Assembly: GCA_946807835.1 (NCBI GenBank)
Contig: OX327695.1
Location: 26,890,501-26,954,500, forward strand
Direction of reading: 5' to 3'
From: Ailanthus altissimus
Taxonomy: Eukaryota > Streptophyta > Magnoliopsida > Sapindales > Simaroubaceae
DNA length: 64,000 nucleotides
Positions 24,240-35,571 of the stretch are shown here, in pieces. The translations under genes were made by a program, and so were the position numbers. Each line of letters opens with the position of its first letter. Positions within the stretch are counted from its first letter, which is position 1. The notes under the pieces are model-generated. The model saw nothing but the letters and a program-made list of their open reading frames with translations. It searched no databases and was not told where the DNA came from.

Positions 24240-25393
24240 TAGACTTTATCTTAGCTTCTATTTAAAGATAACCTCTTTTAAAGTGTCATTCTTTCTTGTA
24301 CAAGTAGTATTTCTTCCCTTTAATATTAGACTTTGATCTGTTAGTGTTCTTTCCTTTTGATTCCCAATTCTTAGGCTTTCTTCTTACTGATAAGCCTTCA
24401 CCATTATAATTTTTTGTTTCAATCTTCTTTGCCAATTCTTTCAAATTCAAGGAATACTTAACATCATTCATGGTCAAAGATTTACTTCAATACAAGTGAT
24501 TATCCATAAAATGCTCATAACTAAAAAGGCAATGAACTAAGCAGGATAATAACTTTATCTTTATTATTAATCTTTACATAAATGGTTTGAAGATCAATGA
24601 TGATCTTATTGAAACTGTCAATATGATCTTTGATTGAGTCCCTTTCACTTATATTCAATTAATAAAGTTTCTTCTTCAGATGTAACCTATTGGCCAAAGA
24701 GGATTTTGTTAGGTTGTATGGGATCCACTAACCCTTTAGTTCAACCAACACTGAGATCACTATCCCCCACTAGTCACCACTAGTCAGGCACTGGCGCACC
24801 CACACAACCAGCTCAGGTTACTTGCGCCCCCAAGGATTCGAACCCCCGTCCCTATCTCTATGGAGGCCTTATAGACCTTTAGAGGTTCGTCCTTGTACCT
24901 ATTAGGCCAGCCTGGTGTGCTCACTAACCCTTTAGTCCAACCAGCATCGGGATCACCATCCCCCACTAGTCACCACTAGTCAGGCACTGGCGCACCCACA
25001 CAACCAACTCAGGTTACCTGCGCCGGTGGCTCTGAGGTGTCATTCCGCTGATAAACCAAAGAGTTGGTGGGCCCTACACAGTCTGACAGATTTAGTCATA
25101 TACAAGGAATTCAATTTCTTCTACAAGTCAATGGTAGTCTATTCACTGCCCACCTCTTTTTGAACTTCACATTAAGATTCAGGACAATGGCACTTCTAGC
25201 TTTCTTCAACATCTCAACATAATCACTATTTACCTTTGAAGATTTAAGTTTCTTGCCATCTGTATTATATAACAACCTCCTTAATTGCCTATTCAAGTCC
25301 CTAGCTAACTAAGAGTGCCTCCATTTTAATCTTTCAAAGATTAAAACAATTCTTTCCATTAAATTTCTCAATATTAAATTTATGAGTAGCCAT
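24240..25393 (-). pseudogene. copia gag relic, interrupted by a 382-bp insertion
   Basis: Starts at ATG 25393 (MATHKFNIEKFNGKN) just after the primer site. EMLKKARSAIVLNL, LANRLHLKKK (beyond the insertion) and a basic segment leading to KKYYLYKKE, where the zinc knuckle would be, follow the usual gag order. Stops interrupt the frame. The 24707-25088 insertion falls between a TK segment and SLANRLH. Confidence 0.85.
24707..25088. mobile_element. 382-bp TG...CA element with an internal duplication
   Basis: Starts TGTTAGGTTG and ends GTCTGACA. It is flanked by perfect GATTT duplications at 24702-24706 and 25089-25093 inside copia gag. A segment of about 105 bp (CACTAACCCTTTAGT...) starts at 24726 and recurs at 24922, a 196-bp period. 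Between the copies lies GGATTCGAACCCCCG, which on the minus strand is a B-box-like GGTTCGAATCC. It is longer than the host interruption needs and fully non-coding. It could be a small solo LTR or a TRIM-like unit. Confidence 0.75.
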
Positions 25394-25410
25394 TAGGTTC
25401 ACAACCAGTA

Positions 25411-25421
25411 TCTGATACCAA
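25411..25421 (-). other. primer binding site of the nested copia element
   Basis: TTGGTATCAGA on the minus strand directly after the 5' LTR, the tRNA-Met type. Confidence 0.8.
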
Positions 25422-25422
25422 T

Positions 25423-25963
25423 TATTGGACCAATGAAACACTAATCTTAATGCCTTAGACATATTGGACTTGAGAAACAAAGAAAGAAAATAATCAAGAA
25501 TATAAAGCGATCACATGGTTCGGCAAAGCTTATGTCCATAGACCAAAACAGGACTGACTAATGCTATTTTTTCAATCAAGAGTCAAGAACTACAATCTTG
25601 ATGTTACAAGCTTTACAAACCTTCAAGAATCAAAATAAATGATGGATTACAGAGTTTACATTACGCTTCCCAAGTCTAGGTATTTATAAGCCAAGACTGT
25701 TTCTCAATCCTAGAACTTTAACTATCTTTTTACCACATGTCAATTTGATAGGCTCAATCCTTAAATGACACGGTGCATTTTTGGTCATTCCAAACCTCTT
25801 AGGATACTATCATCACAGTCATTCTTATTTAAGCTAATTACACTAGAAGCCATATACTTTCTTCTGTTAACACTTAGGTCCTCAAAAGCTTACCTTCATT
25901 TGTATTTTGGTCTTCGATATAGTACAACTGACTTCGTCATTGATGTTTAATCATCATTTCACA
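25423..25963 (-). repeat. 5' LTR of the nested copia element
   Basis: 541 bp, TGTGAAATGATG...CCAATA on the minus strand. It pairs with 11259-11806. A GGTATTTATAAGCC box near 25679 is shared with the other LTR and could be its TATA region. Confidence 0.88.
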
Positions 25964-25968
25964 TACAT

Positions 25969-26878
25969 AAGTTAAACACTCAGAGAAAGAGTGGCATTTA
26001 CATACATCGAACATCACCAAATTTAGTTCTTCATTCTTTTGAAGAACACCTTTCTTTTGTATCTTATTTAAATTAAGATCCAAAAATTTTATACAAAACT
26101 TATTAAGAAAACAAAAAAAAAATCCATCTCAATCCTTATACAAAGAACTACTAAAAAGTAAATATGGATATCGAGTTTTCATCTAGAGAAATCAATAAAT
26201 TAATTTATTAATGCTATGGGGAATGATATCAATTTTATAGTAGGGTTTAAGTGTATATGAAAGTTTTTGGACGAAATTTTTAGTTGAGAAGAGATGTTTC
26301 CAAGTTATAAGAACTCTGATGGATGGTTTGTAGTTCTCAAATCAACCTAGTTCACTCTATTATCTATTTGGATGACATCTAGTCTTCATGTAGTTACCTT
26401 CTCATCCTTGGAGTTTTTTATACATATACTCAGGATGAGATTTATCTTTCCAATTTGAAATCACAAAACATATCATAAGGACGCTAAATTTATTATCAAT
26501 TAGAACCCTCTAATGTCCAAATTAGTTTAGGGTTCTTTTTCACAAATATGGTAACAAAAATGGTTAAATAATTGACTTGCCTTTAAGGAAAAATGCTCTA
26601 GAGAGATTTTGCTAGAGTTTAGCATAGTAGTCTCCTCCTTAATATTTGAGTTTTCCTTTTATAAGCTTTTACAAGGTGATCATTTAACCTATTTCCTGAT
26701 AAATAACTATGAGTGGTTGAAATTTGATGTGGTATAACCACCCAAGTTATTAGTGGGTAACTATCATTTATTGGTGTTGATCTTGCGCTCCACTTCTGTT
26801 GTTTATAGGCATACATTTGTAATTACCTTCTTGTCCTATTGACATAGTCAAGGTTTACATCTAGTATTGTATAAACTA
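25969..26878. other. gene-free stretch
   Basis: AT-rich, no domain in any short frame. A TTTTATAAGC box near 26655 lies about 220 bases before the tandem array that follows. Confidence 0.4.
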
Positions 26879-27430
26879 ATGAGAATGATTTTCTTGGCCA
26901 ATGGATGATAATAATATTGTGGTCAACGTATGAGAATGATTTTGTGGTCATGGCTCTGTATTAATGGATAAGAATGATGTCACAACCAATAGATGAGAAT
27001 GACATTTTTTGCCTTGCTTGGTACTATCAGATGAAAACGACACCATTGTCTTTACTTGGTACCATCAAATGAGAATGACATCTTGACTTAACTTAGTGTC
27101 AACAGATGAGAATGACATTATTGTCTTGGCTTAATGCCAATCAATAAGAACAATATCGTTGCCTTGACTTAGTGCCAATGAATGGGAATAACATCATTCC
27201 TTTTACTTAGTGCCAATTGATGAGAACAATATCATTGCCTTGGCTTGGTACTAAAAGATGAGAATGGCATCGTTGCTTTGGCTTGGCACCAATAGATGAG
27301 AACGATATTGTTATCTTGGCTGATATCATCAAATGGGAACGATACTATTGTTTTTATTTGTTGGACTTGATGCCAACAAATAAAAACAACATAGCTTCGA
27401 TGGATGACAATTTGGCCTTGGCTAATGTGA
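26879..27430. repeat. degenerate tandem array, unit about 53 bp
   Basis: About ten diverged copies of a unit like GATGAGAATGACATCATTG followed by CCTTGGCTTGGTGCCAA. Copies start near 26926, 26988, 27050, 27105, 27220 and 27293. Frames run through part of it (27283-27474), but no protein family is evident. Confidence 0.85.
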
Positions 27431-28941
27431 CTTTAGTAAACTTGAGTGTTAGTAAGCTAACCTTGATAAGTTGACCTTTAACATGTGTTAACAACTCAAG
27501 GTTAATGTGATTTTTTATTTTCTTATTCGAAAATCTCGGTACAATAGTAAACATTTTCTCAGCTCTTTATGTAGAGAGTTAAACTCTATACACAAATTCT
27601 TGTATAGTAATGCATTGTAATTTGTAATTTTTTTTTATTTTGCAAATATAAAGAAAATTTAAGGATCAGATTTTAAAAATATAAAGACCTTCGTACTTTA
27701 AAATTTACATGATACTATAATTAAATATTATTGTTGTTTTTGGGTTTACAGTAAACTGTGATCACAACAATGGAGAATATAACATATACGAAATCATCAA
27801 TATTTTTCAGTATCCAAATGGGTTCAGGCTCTACCATCTATTCCTCCAAGAATGAAGTGACATAAACTTTCCTTAAAGGTCAGTAACATAGAAGCACAAC
27901 TTTTTATAGGTTATTACATTATTTTTCAAAGCTCATCCAAACTTTCTTCAATGGGAATGGATGATGTTTGCAGTCAATTTCGTTCATTAATGAGAACCTC
28001 CACTAATCTTCTATGTTTTCCTTTCCTTTTCTTTTTTTTTTTGAAGACCGGTAATTTTGGAGTTAAAAAAAATGATATATATTAATAAGGGCACACTTAG
28101 CATTGACTATTCTGCGTTAGACTAGGCTAAACCGAGTTTGAATATAATTATTTATAAGTGAAACTAAATTTAATTATAAATAGTTTGAAGTGAATTTTGA
28201 TGACATGAGAATGTTTATTAATAAATAAAATAAAATTTACACTTAGTATAAATATATATCATTAGGTGTATTTTGATGAAATAAAATAATTTTATCAATT
28301 AAAAAAAGTACACGTTGTTAAAGGATGTAAGAAATCTTACTCCTCAAAATAAAAAATAAAAAATAAAAAAGATGATAATGATGTATGATATAAAAATGTG
28401 ACGTGTTTGAAATAATGAATATTTCTTTGTTTAGGTTACAATCATATTTACATATGACATGTATATATATATATAGATATTTTAAAATGTTAAGCGCTTA
28501 TTTATATTTACACATTCTAATCTCTAAAGGGAAGTTAAGTGAGTTTAACCTCCTCAATGACAATAATAGATGTGTAAAATGATTTAGTAAGTTACCTAAT
28601 TTATTATATGGTGAATAATATTATTAGGTAGTATTGTTTAATTAATTAATAATTTATATATAATTTATAATGTGTTATAATATTTTATCATGTGTTTAAG
28701 AGTATTTTATATAATAAATTATGTAATTCATTAAATTATATATATATATATAATTGATCTAATGGATTATATAATTCACCATATGGTGAGCTTTTGAACA
28801 CGTGACAGTATTATATAGTATATTATAAACTGTTAAAAAATTATGAATTTATTAAATTGTGACATATGACAATAGAATTCATCATGTGGTGTGCTATGTA
28901 GCATATTATATAAGTTGCAAATATATATATATATATATTTA

Positions 28942-29100
28942 GAACTAATTTAGTAGGCGACGAAACTCACCACTCAATGAATTTCAAAACACGTGTTAAC
29001 ATTCTGTAACACAGTGATACTATTTTAATAATGACAAACAATATCACTAAGTGTCTTAGAGCTCGTTGAGTGGTGAACTCTATTGCTCATTAAATTAATT
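28942..29100. repeat. foldback (MITE-like) inverted repeat
   Basis: About 38 bases at 28942-28980, centred on ACTCACCACTCAATGA, reappear inverted at 29061-29100 as CGTTGAGTGGTGAAC. The spacer is about 80 bases. Related CACCATATGGTGAGC motifs lie near 28775. Confidence 0.6.
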
Positions 29101-29124
29101 AATTATATATATAAGTTATATAAA

Positions 29125-29150
29125 TAGATAGATAGATAGATAAATAGACA
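29125..29150. repeat. (GATA)n microsatellite
   Basis: Repeated GATA units with one AAATA interruption. Confidence 0.85.
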
Positions 29151-29167
29151 CATTCTCATATGCAAAC

Positions 29168-30086
29168 TGTTGGAAAATTGGTGATTCAACAATCTTAGTT
29201 GGATAAGAATTGAAATGAATACCAAAGTGGAGAGTCACAAGAAGTCTAGAACGTGTGGGACACGTATAGAGAAGTCTAGGACATGTAGGACACGAAGGCG
29301 GAAGTGAAACGGGACTCGAAGACGCAAAGGAAACGAAGAATTCGCGGGGAGCTGACTAACGCCGCGGCGCTTAACACAGAAGCACAGTGCCGCAGCGCTG
29401 GGTCACCAGCGCCGCGGAGCCCAGGGACGAGCGCCGCGGCGCCAGAACGTGTGAAAAAGTCCGTTTTTGTTCGAGATTTCAAGTTGTGGGAAGTTTTGGA
29501 CTTCCAAAACAAGTGGACTCTTACTCCGATAAGAAATAGGGTTTGTAGGCACGAAATACACTCTATATAAACACTTGTAAACCCTTGTTTAAGATCAAGC
29601 ATCTAAGCTTTCAAGATGTAACTATAGGAGAGAATAGAGGAGTTAGGTAGGCACGAAGTGCGTGGTGCACTAGGGTGTAACCTTTGGGGGTGTTTTCTTC
29701 TTTAGGTTCTTTGAGTGAATAAAAGAGAAACACCATAAATTCTTTTGGCTTAGATGCTCGGGCTATTCTTGTATTTCTTTTAAAAATCTCTTATGAGGAG
29801 ATACTGAGAAGTCATAGGAAATCATGATGATCAAGGGTAGATGCTTAGAGGTCTCTATGTGAGATACTAAGGGGTCTTGTGAGATCATTGATGATGTAAA
29901 AAGATACTTAGTGATCTATTTCAATAGTAAGAAGCTGGATTATGGATCCTCCGTAGACGTAGGCAATTTTGGGCCGAATCACGTATATCTTGTGTCTTAT
30001 TGATTGGTTTATTTACTTTATCTTTATTGGTGTGTTAATCTTATGTGTTCTTACTTATGGTGTGAGTTATAATTTTTCGCTGCGCA
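29168..30086 (+). mobile_element. copia-type solo LTR
   Basis: Starts TGTTGGAAAATTGG and ends TTCGCTGCGCA, the ends common to a class of plant copia LTRs. CTCTATATAAACAC at 29561 is a good TATA box and TCCGTAGACGTAGGCAA near 29950 is a typical copia leader motif (its counterpart near 44590 is in the 44087 LTR). No primer site or second LTR is present and the flanks CAAAC and TAGAA do not match, so the solo LTR may derive from recombination between different insertions. Opposed frames at 29276-29602 cover a CpG-rich dyad array and are not genes. Confidence 0.75.
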
Positions 30087-30899
30087 TAGAATAAAAAGGA
30101 TATCAAAATTGTAACTTAATTAATGTCATAAAAATATTAAATTAAAGTACATGACTTGATATCTACAACACAAACATATCCGTAAGTTTAAAACGCATTA
30201 AAAAATAATGCCATTTTTGACAAATTCTTACTTTAAAATCTTAAGGATGTTCGCACTTGAGAATTTAATATATATATATATACTGTAAATATAAAAATCA
30301 AACATCATTAATTTATTTACATTTTCACTACTCTATATACTTTTTGAACCCCGTGTGAAATATTAATATAATGTGGATCACTCTTGGGAATTATTAGATA
30401 ATAAATATTAGAAATAACAACTAAGATACGAAATAACCATACTGAACAGAACTTGAACAAAATTTGGAAAAGTACAAAATGTGAGCATGGCAGTCCAGTT
30501 TAATTCTATCCAAAGACATCCTCCCATCATAATATAAATGTTATAAATATAGGTAGAGTTTCTTTTATTTTAAAATAATTACTTAAATTTTCATTCATTA
30601 ATTTCATGTAATTCAATAGTATAAATTCAAATGCAAATGTAGCCCTCCTCGTAATCCGCCCATCGAACTATCAATTTTTCAATCAAAAGACAAACTTTCG
30701 TATAAAATAAGGCATATTAGAAAACGAACGATTTTTCTTTACCAAGGAAGAAGAGAAATAGCTAAACGGACTTTGCAAAACCAAGGGAAAATATGCTCTG
30801 CTTTCTTCTCCTTCTACTGGTTTAATTAGGAAGTTTTGACTTTCCGATTTAGGCTTTAATTTGTCACTTTCTCTTGATTCTTTCCTTTTTGAATAACCA
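30087..30899. other. gene-free stretch
   Basis: AT-rich, with an AT run near 30270. The minus-strand frame at 30683-31180 runs antisense across LINE ORF1 and is not supported. Confidence 0.45.
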
Positions 30900-30953
30900 A
30901 CTTCCTTTTTAGGTGTCTGCTTCCATCGCCGGTAGTGGTGTTTGGCGTTCGCC

Positions 30954-31256
30954 ATGGCAAACGTCCTAGAAGAGATGGCCAATTTGCTCGCAAGCTTTAA
31001 GGAGAGACAACCGGAATTAAATAAAGAAGTTCCGACGGTTTTAGTCAGGCCATCCTTTGCTTTTATTCTCTCCACTCCGTTAGATATTTTCACACATCCA
31101 TTGCAATTGCCCCCTCCTTGTCTTAAAGGAGATAAATTCTTTATCAAGATTGATGAAGATGAATATCGAAGGTGTCTCAATCAAAGTAAATCCAATCTTA
31201 TTGGCTGCCTAGTCTTAAAAAAAAAAAAGGTTACAGCGAATCAAAGTTTTAAGTGT
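30954..31256 (+). pseudogene. LINE ORF1 N-terminal relic
   Basis: From ATG 30954 the frame gives MANVLEEMANLLASF, then FFIKIDEDEYRRCLNQSKSN followed by LIGCLVL. These match the opening of plant LINE ORF1 proteins (the I-x-E-x-x-Y...C...L-x-G-R segment of the DUF4283 type). It ends within a run of AAG/AAA after LVLKKKK, where the sequence slips out of register. Only the first hundred or so residues remain. Confidence 0.65.
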
Positions 31257-31319
31257 TGAAAAGTTGCTTTTCACCATTGTTAAGATATTTTGGATGTGTT
31301 GGGGTTCTCTCAAGATGTT

Positions 31320-32370
31320 TACCATTTATTTATTTAGGAGTTCTAATCTTTAAATGTTGTCCACGTAGTCATCGCTTGCGATTTTTGTTGGAATGACAAA
31401 ATTCTTTCCATGGCTAAAAGAATTGAATTAGTTCACACTGTGTTCCAAAGTATTTTTCTTCCTAGCTTCGAGGTGTATCTTTGGTCGGCTTCTCTTCTAA
31501 ATCACTTGTATGGATGGGCTCGTAATTTTATTATTTTGGAAGACCATCTTTGTCAAAAGATGGCTTTAGTCTCTTGGAATCGTTTTAGCTTGCCAAAGAC
31601 GAATGAAGGGGTTGGTTTGCGTTGGCTAAATTTTTTGAACAAGATGTGTCTTATCAATTCTCTTTGGGATATTCATCAAATAAAAACAACATGCTCGATT
31701 TACCTAAGGAGGTAATATAGTTTTGGTGATGCAAGACAGACTTATCTCTACTCTTCAATTTTGGTGGGCTTTAAATCCATGCTTTCTTATTTCACAAGGG
31801 AGCTAAGTGGATTATTAGAGATGGGTCCTCAATTGATTTTTGGTTTGATAATTGGTTACATGAGCCAATTCTTTCTCGTGATATTTACCGCTCCTTGTGT
31901 CTTTTGTGTAAGGTGAAAAAGGTTATTACGAAGGGAAGATGGAATATCCTCAGCTCCTTTTTTATGGTGTTTCTGCATTTGAAAAATCAGGTTGATAATA
32001 TTATTTTGTCAGCTAATAGAATAAAAGATGAATGTATATGGACTTTTGCTAGGGATGGGTCCTTGTCATTAAGCGAGAGTTAGAGTTTTATAAGGACTCA
32101 AAGTTCTATTAACTCGGCTCTTTCCTCTCTCCAGTGAAGTTTTTTTCTCCTAAGATTAGTATTTTCATGTGGCGTTTTCTTTGGCACATTCTTCCAACAA
32201 ATATGAGTTTAAGATCTCGTGGCATATGTATTTTTTTAGCTTGCTCCTTCTGTTTGAATATTTTTGAATCAATGGATTATTTGTTTGTTTCTTGCCCTTT
32301 TTCCATGCTCTTTGGCATTGGTTTGTTCATAATATTCGAACTCATTTTCCACATGTCTCGACTATTTTAG
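31320..32370 (+). pseudogene. LINE RT C-terminus and zf-RVT relic
   Basis: PFIYLGVLIFK precedes MAKRIELVHTVFQSIFLPSF and later PKTNEGVGLRWLNFLNKM, which are the final conserved blocks of L1-type reverse transcriptase. A DGSSIDFWFDNWL block near 31830 and ISIFMWRFLWHILPTN near 32145 represent the linker and zinc-binding region. Four frames are needed to read it, with several stops. Confidence 0.85.
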
Positions 32371-32639
32371 ATTTATGGGCAGCAGTCTCTTCTAAGTCGT
32401 CTAGCCCCCAGTTTTATAATATTTGATTATTAATTGTTTCTTATCTTTTTTATTCTATTTGACATTATAAAAATTGGCTGAGGTTTGACAACATTGCAAT
32501 AGGTTTGAATGAGATCAGAGCGGATTGTGTAGCTCACATTTGATATTTTGTTGAGTTTTGTCTTGGGTTTATTTCTTATTTAGCGTATTTGTCCTAAGTT
32601 TGGTCATGGCCCTAAAATTTATGTTCTCTTCAGCAAATT

Positions 32640-33050
32640 CTCCTTGCTAGGATAGATTAAGATGAATACGTATGAGCTTTCAAAGGGTAACCCAGGGGAA
32701 GCAGCTTGTGAGGGGGTGTTTTAGGACGAGACAGACTCTTTTTTAGGAGGCTTTTCTTATCCTTTGGAAGTGGAGACGATTTTTTTATATAGAAATCGTG
32801 GGTGTAATTTTGGTTATAGAAATTGTTTATGCTCATTGTTGCATCGGCTGATTCTGAATATGATTCTTTACTAGTTATTCTTTTGCTCTCTAACTCAAAG
32901 TTAAATCATACTTGGAAGCTTTAAATTCGATGACAGAATTGTAGGGTTATATATCTAATTTGCAGTTTTGGTTCATTTATACATTTAGAAAAATAATGAA
33001 TTGTAGATAGCTTAGCAAACATTGGTTTGATTGTGATGATCTGGTTACAG
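32640..33050 (+). pseudogene. LINE RNase H relic
   Basis: KGNPGEAACEGVF, a stop, then DETDSFLGGFSYPL match the RNase H domain at the 3' end of plant LINE ORF2 (usual motif SKGNPGxAGxGG). A DSLANIGL-like end is visible near 33020. The first catalytic aspartate region (NTDG) has become NTYE. Confidence 0.7.
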
Positions 33051-33060
33051 GCTCCTTCAA

Positions 33061-35140
33061 TAATTTTATCTGTCCTTCACAAAAATACCAATGATTATCC
33101 TAATTATAAATTTTACGTAACATGCATGGTTATTTTCTATTTTATTTAGTTTTCTCTTGTCTTTTTAACTCTAATTTCATGAGCATTTTATAAGATAAGA
33201 CTCATCATGTCCTCTCGATTATATTTCACTTTTTCTTTTCATTTAATAACATCTCTTGCTGGACAAGATTTGTGAAAAAACAAAGTCATACTAATAAATC
33301 TAGAGGTATTGTAAAAATAAAAAATGAAAAAGCATTAAATATAAACTGCAGGAAGAAACCAAATGAAACAACGAATACGTACGTCCATTTGTAAGAGAGC
33401 CAGATACTTGCATCAGTTTCTATAAACTCAACGTTTTTGTTTCCGTCATCGATGCGTTTAATTCAAAATTAAAGGAATCAAATTCATCTTCTTTGTTTTT
33501 TAATTTTTTATGCTTTCTTTTTACGAATGAAATGCAAAACTGTAAAAATCTGCTACCTCAGGCCTCAACATATCAGAAACATCGATTTACACGATTCGGA
33601 TTAGACGCATGTAATAATCTTGTATTCTAGTCCTATGTACGGTAAAGATTACAATAAGATTACAATTCAGAACTTTGAATATTTCCAAGAGAATCCTGTC
33701 CTATCCTAGATTTCTGCTCCACTATTTCATTTCATGGCTCAATTTGTATTACAATTCATAACTGCTAAATAGTGAATCCGACTCAGCACTTAAATCAGAA
33801 ATGAAGCAACTTGGGACAAGAATAGACTGGAAATTAACATAAATATAACCCTTTTTTTTGTTTAAGAATGCATAATTGTAACACTTAACAGTTAACACAA
33901 TAAAAATTGTTACCCAAAAATATATTTGATTTGATGACAGAGAAGGAGAGTTTAATATATATATATATGATCAAGTCAAATTTCAAATGGTTTATACAGC
34001 AAAAGTTTATGATTATGAACTGATTTTTATCCGAATGATTGAAAAATCAACAAAAGAAAATGGTCCTACAAACACAATCTCATACGTTTATCTTTATCTT
34101 CTTTTTGCCCTTTTTCTTTTTTCAAATTTTGTTTTTCATTTTTGGTCTTGAAAATGAGTATTTTATTTATTTATTAATCAAATTTAAGCTCTATCTGAGA
34201 TTTCTTTTAAGAAAATAAAACCAATTATATATTTTAAGAAAAAAGCATTTACATCTCCAAAATTTAATTTAAATGACATTTTCATCTCTTGATTTTAAAA
34301 TTATTTAAAAATACTCATTTTTATTAATTTTTTTTATAGTCCTCACCACTTTTGCTCTTTTTTTTTTACGCTCTTTTGATTGAAATAATACTATCAACAT
34401 ATAAATTAAATTTTTTTGAATATAATAATATTAATAGTAAGTCAAAATTATGTTGTAGTAGTTGTTAAAAGATGTCTTTTTGAATAATTTTGAATTATTG
34501 AAAACTATCCTTTAAAATAAAATTTGAGAATTTAAATATATTTATCCCTATAATTTATAACTCAATTTACAAACCTGTTATATATATTTATTACTCTTAT
34601 TACAAATTTATTATATTTTATTTAAATCATAAAGTTCATTGATTTTTTTTCTTGATTTTTGGGACGAGAAATTCGAATAAGACTCCGACATTAGTTGAGA
34701 GATATAATTATCACCATTGATTAACTTAAATTTGAGTGTAAAAAAGTAAAAATAAATAAATGCTACAATTTTAAAATATGTCCACCAGAACCTCTTTCCC
34801 CGCTCAACTTCATTTGAATCATTTTCTTGTAAAATGAAAATTTGCTTATAAATCTTTGTTGTTTTCAATTTAATCGGAAAAACAAACAGAGTTTACAGAA
34901 AGAACAAATAACTTGTTTTATAACAATTGCTCTTAGATAACAAGATAGAAGTCAAGTAAATTAAACTGACATTAAGTGATGGATATTTGCGTACGATATA
35001 TGTAAAAAAAAAAAAGGTGAAGTGAAGTTGCACTAATTCCTTAAACCTAAAGGGAGATTTAAATATACATTCTGAAACTCTGATTTTTATATAAACATTG
35101 CAGAACTCCCTCGTAAATTTTCACTCTCTTTATTTCTTTT
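33061..35140. other. gene-free AT-rich stretch
   Basis: No supported gene on either strand. There is an AT run near 33955 and several poly-A and poly-T runs. The minus frame at 34611-34868 has no domain. The last part would be the promoter and leader of the bZIP-like gene. Confidence 0.45.
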
Positions 35141-35231
35141 CAGATGTCCTTCACCGGATCTCAAGTTCTTTAACTCCGTACCAAGATCTCTCTTCTTTTC
35201 ACGCTAGTTCAGAAATTTTTTTATGAGTGTC

Positions 35232-35357
35232 ATGTCACCATTAATTAAAATATTCTATTAGGGTTTGTGACAAAACTCCCGTAACGGGCGCCAAAACCAA
35301 CCCATTTCAGTCCTGCTCGGATGTTTTTTTTATACTTTTTTTTATATGTTTTTATGA
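35232..35357 (+). pseudogene. decayed sucrose-control upstream ORF of the bZIP gene
   Basis: S1-group bZIP genes such as AtbZIP11 carry a conserved upstream ORF of about 42 codons that represses translation when sucrose is high. Here ATG TCA CCA at 35232 matches its M-S-P start. AGGGTTTGTGAC, CGCCAAAACCAACCCAT and CAGTCCTGCTCGGATGTT line up with its central and terminal blocks, which encode LRRRTHL and VQSFSVVFLYWFY in the family. The frame is cut by TAG and TGA codons soon after the start and carries small deletions, so the regulatory peptide cannot be made. The alignment is from memory of the family, at the nucleotide level, by eye. Confidence 0.6.
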
Positions 35358-35571
35358 GTTGTCGCTTCATTTGGACTTTTGCTATCCCGATAACTGTGTA
35401 TCTGGCTATATTTTATAAGTGTTCTTGATTTTCCTTTTCCTTCCCATGAATAATTACATATCTGTTTCATTTGTTTCGAAAAAAATAGTACCTGGGTCGG
35501 CAACTTTCGCTATCACCAAGCATATTCCAGTTGTTCTTGTTAGTAATACTATTCTCATTGTTGCTGAAATT

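Larger units (their letters stand above)
11259..25963 (-). mobile_element. Ty1/copia retrotransposon, split by a nested gypsy element
   Basis: Minus-strand element with LTRs at 25423-25963 (5') and 11259-11806 (3'), both TG...CA. A tRNA-Met-type binding site follows the 5' LTR, then degenerate gag, integrase, RT and RNase H in copia order. The outer 5-mers TATAT (11254-11258) and TACAT (25964-25968) match at 4 of 5, a worn target-site duplication. The younger gypsy element 12555-21760 interrupts its pol between the RT active-site region and RNase H, and a 382-bp element interrupts gag. Without these it is about 5.1 kb. The domain style (gag opening MATHKFNIEKFNG, FHERTKHID in RNase H) resembles Tork-type copia. 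Many stops make it dead. Confidence 0.9.
27431..29167. other. gene-free AT-rich stretch
   Basis: No supported gene. It contains AT dinucleotide runs (near 28741 and 28920-28938), a foldback unit (28942-29100) and a GATA run (29125-29150). Confidence 0.5.
30900..33060 (+). mobile_element. L1-type LINE with large internal deletion
   Basis: In order: the start of ORF1 (ATG 30954), then directly the end of the ORF2 reverse transcriptase (from about 31320), the zinc-binding region (about 32130-32370) and an RNase H domain (about 32650-33050). Most of ORF1, the endonuclease and the RT core are absent. Numerous stops and frameshifts. The 5' and 3' limits are approximate and no poly-A tail was identified. 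Confidence 0.8.

Noticed and set aside
24822..24860. A tRNA gene suggested by GGATTCGAACCCCCG
   Set aside because: No acceptor stem or anticodon arm could be formed. It lies inside a small TG...CA element.
26879..27430. CRISPR-like array
   Set aside because: Units are diverged and contiguous without uniform spacers, and the sequence is plant nuclear DNA.
29276..29602. Opposed GC-rich frames of 108 and 88 codons
   Set aside because: They overlap on both strands across the CpG-rich dyad array of a solo LTR. High GC lowers stop frequency.
30683..31180. 165-codon minus-strand frame
   Set aside because: Runs antisense through LINE ORF1, which has the recognisable protein on the plus strand.
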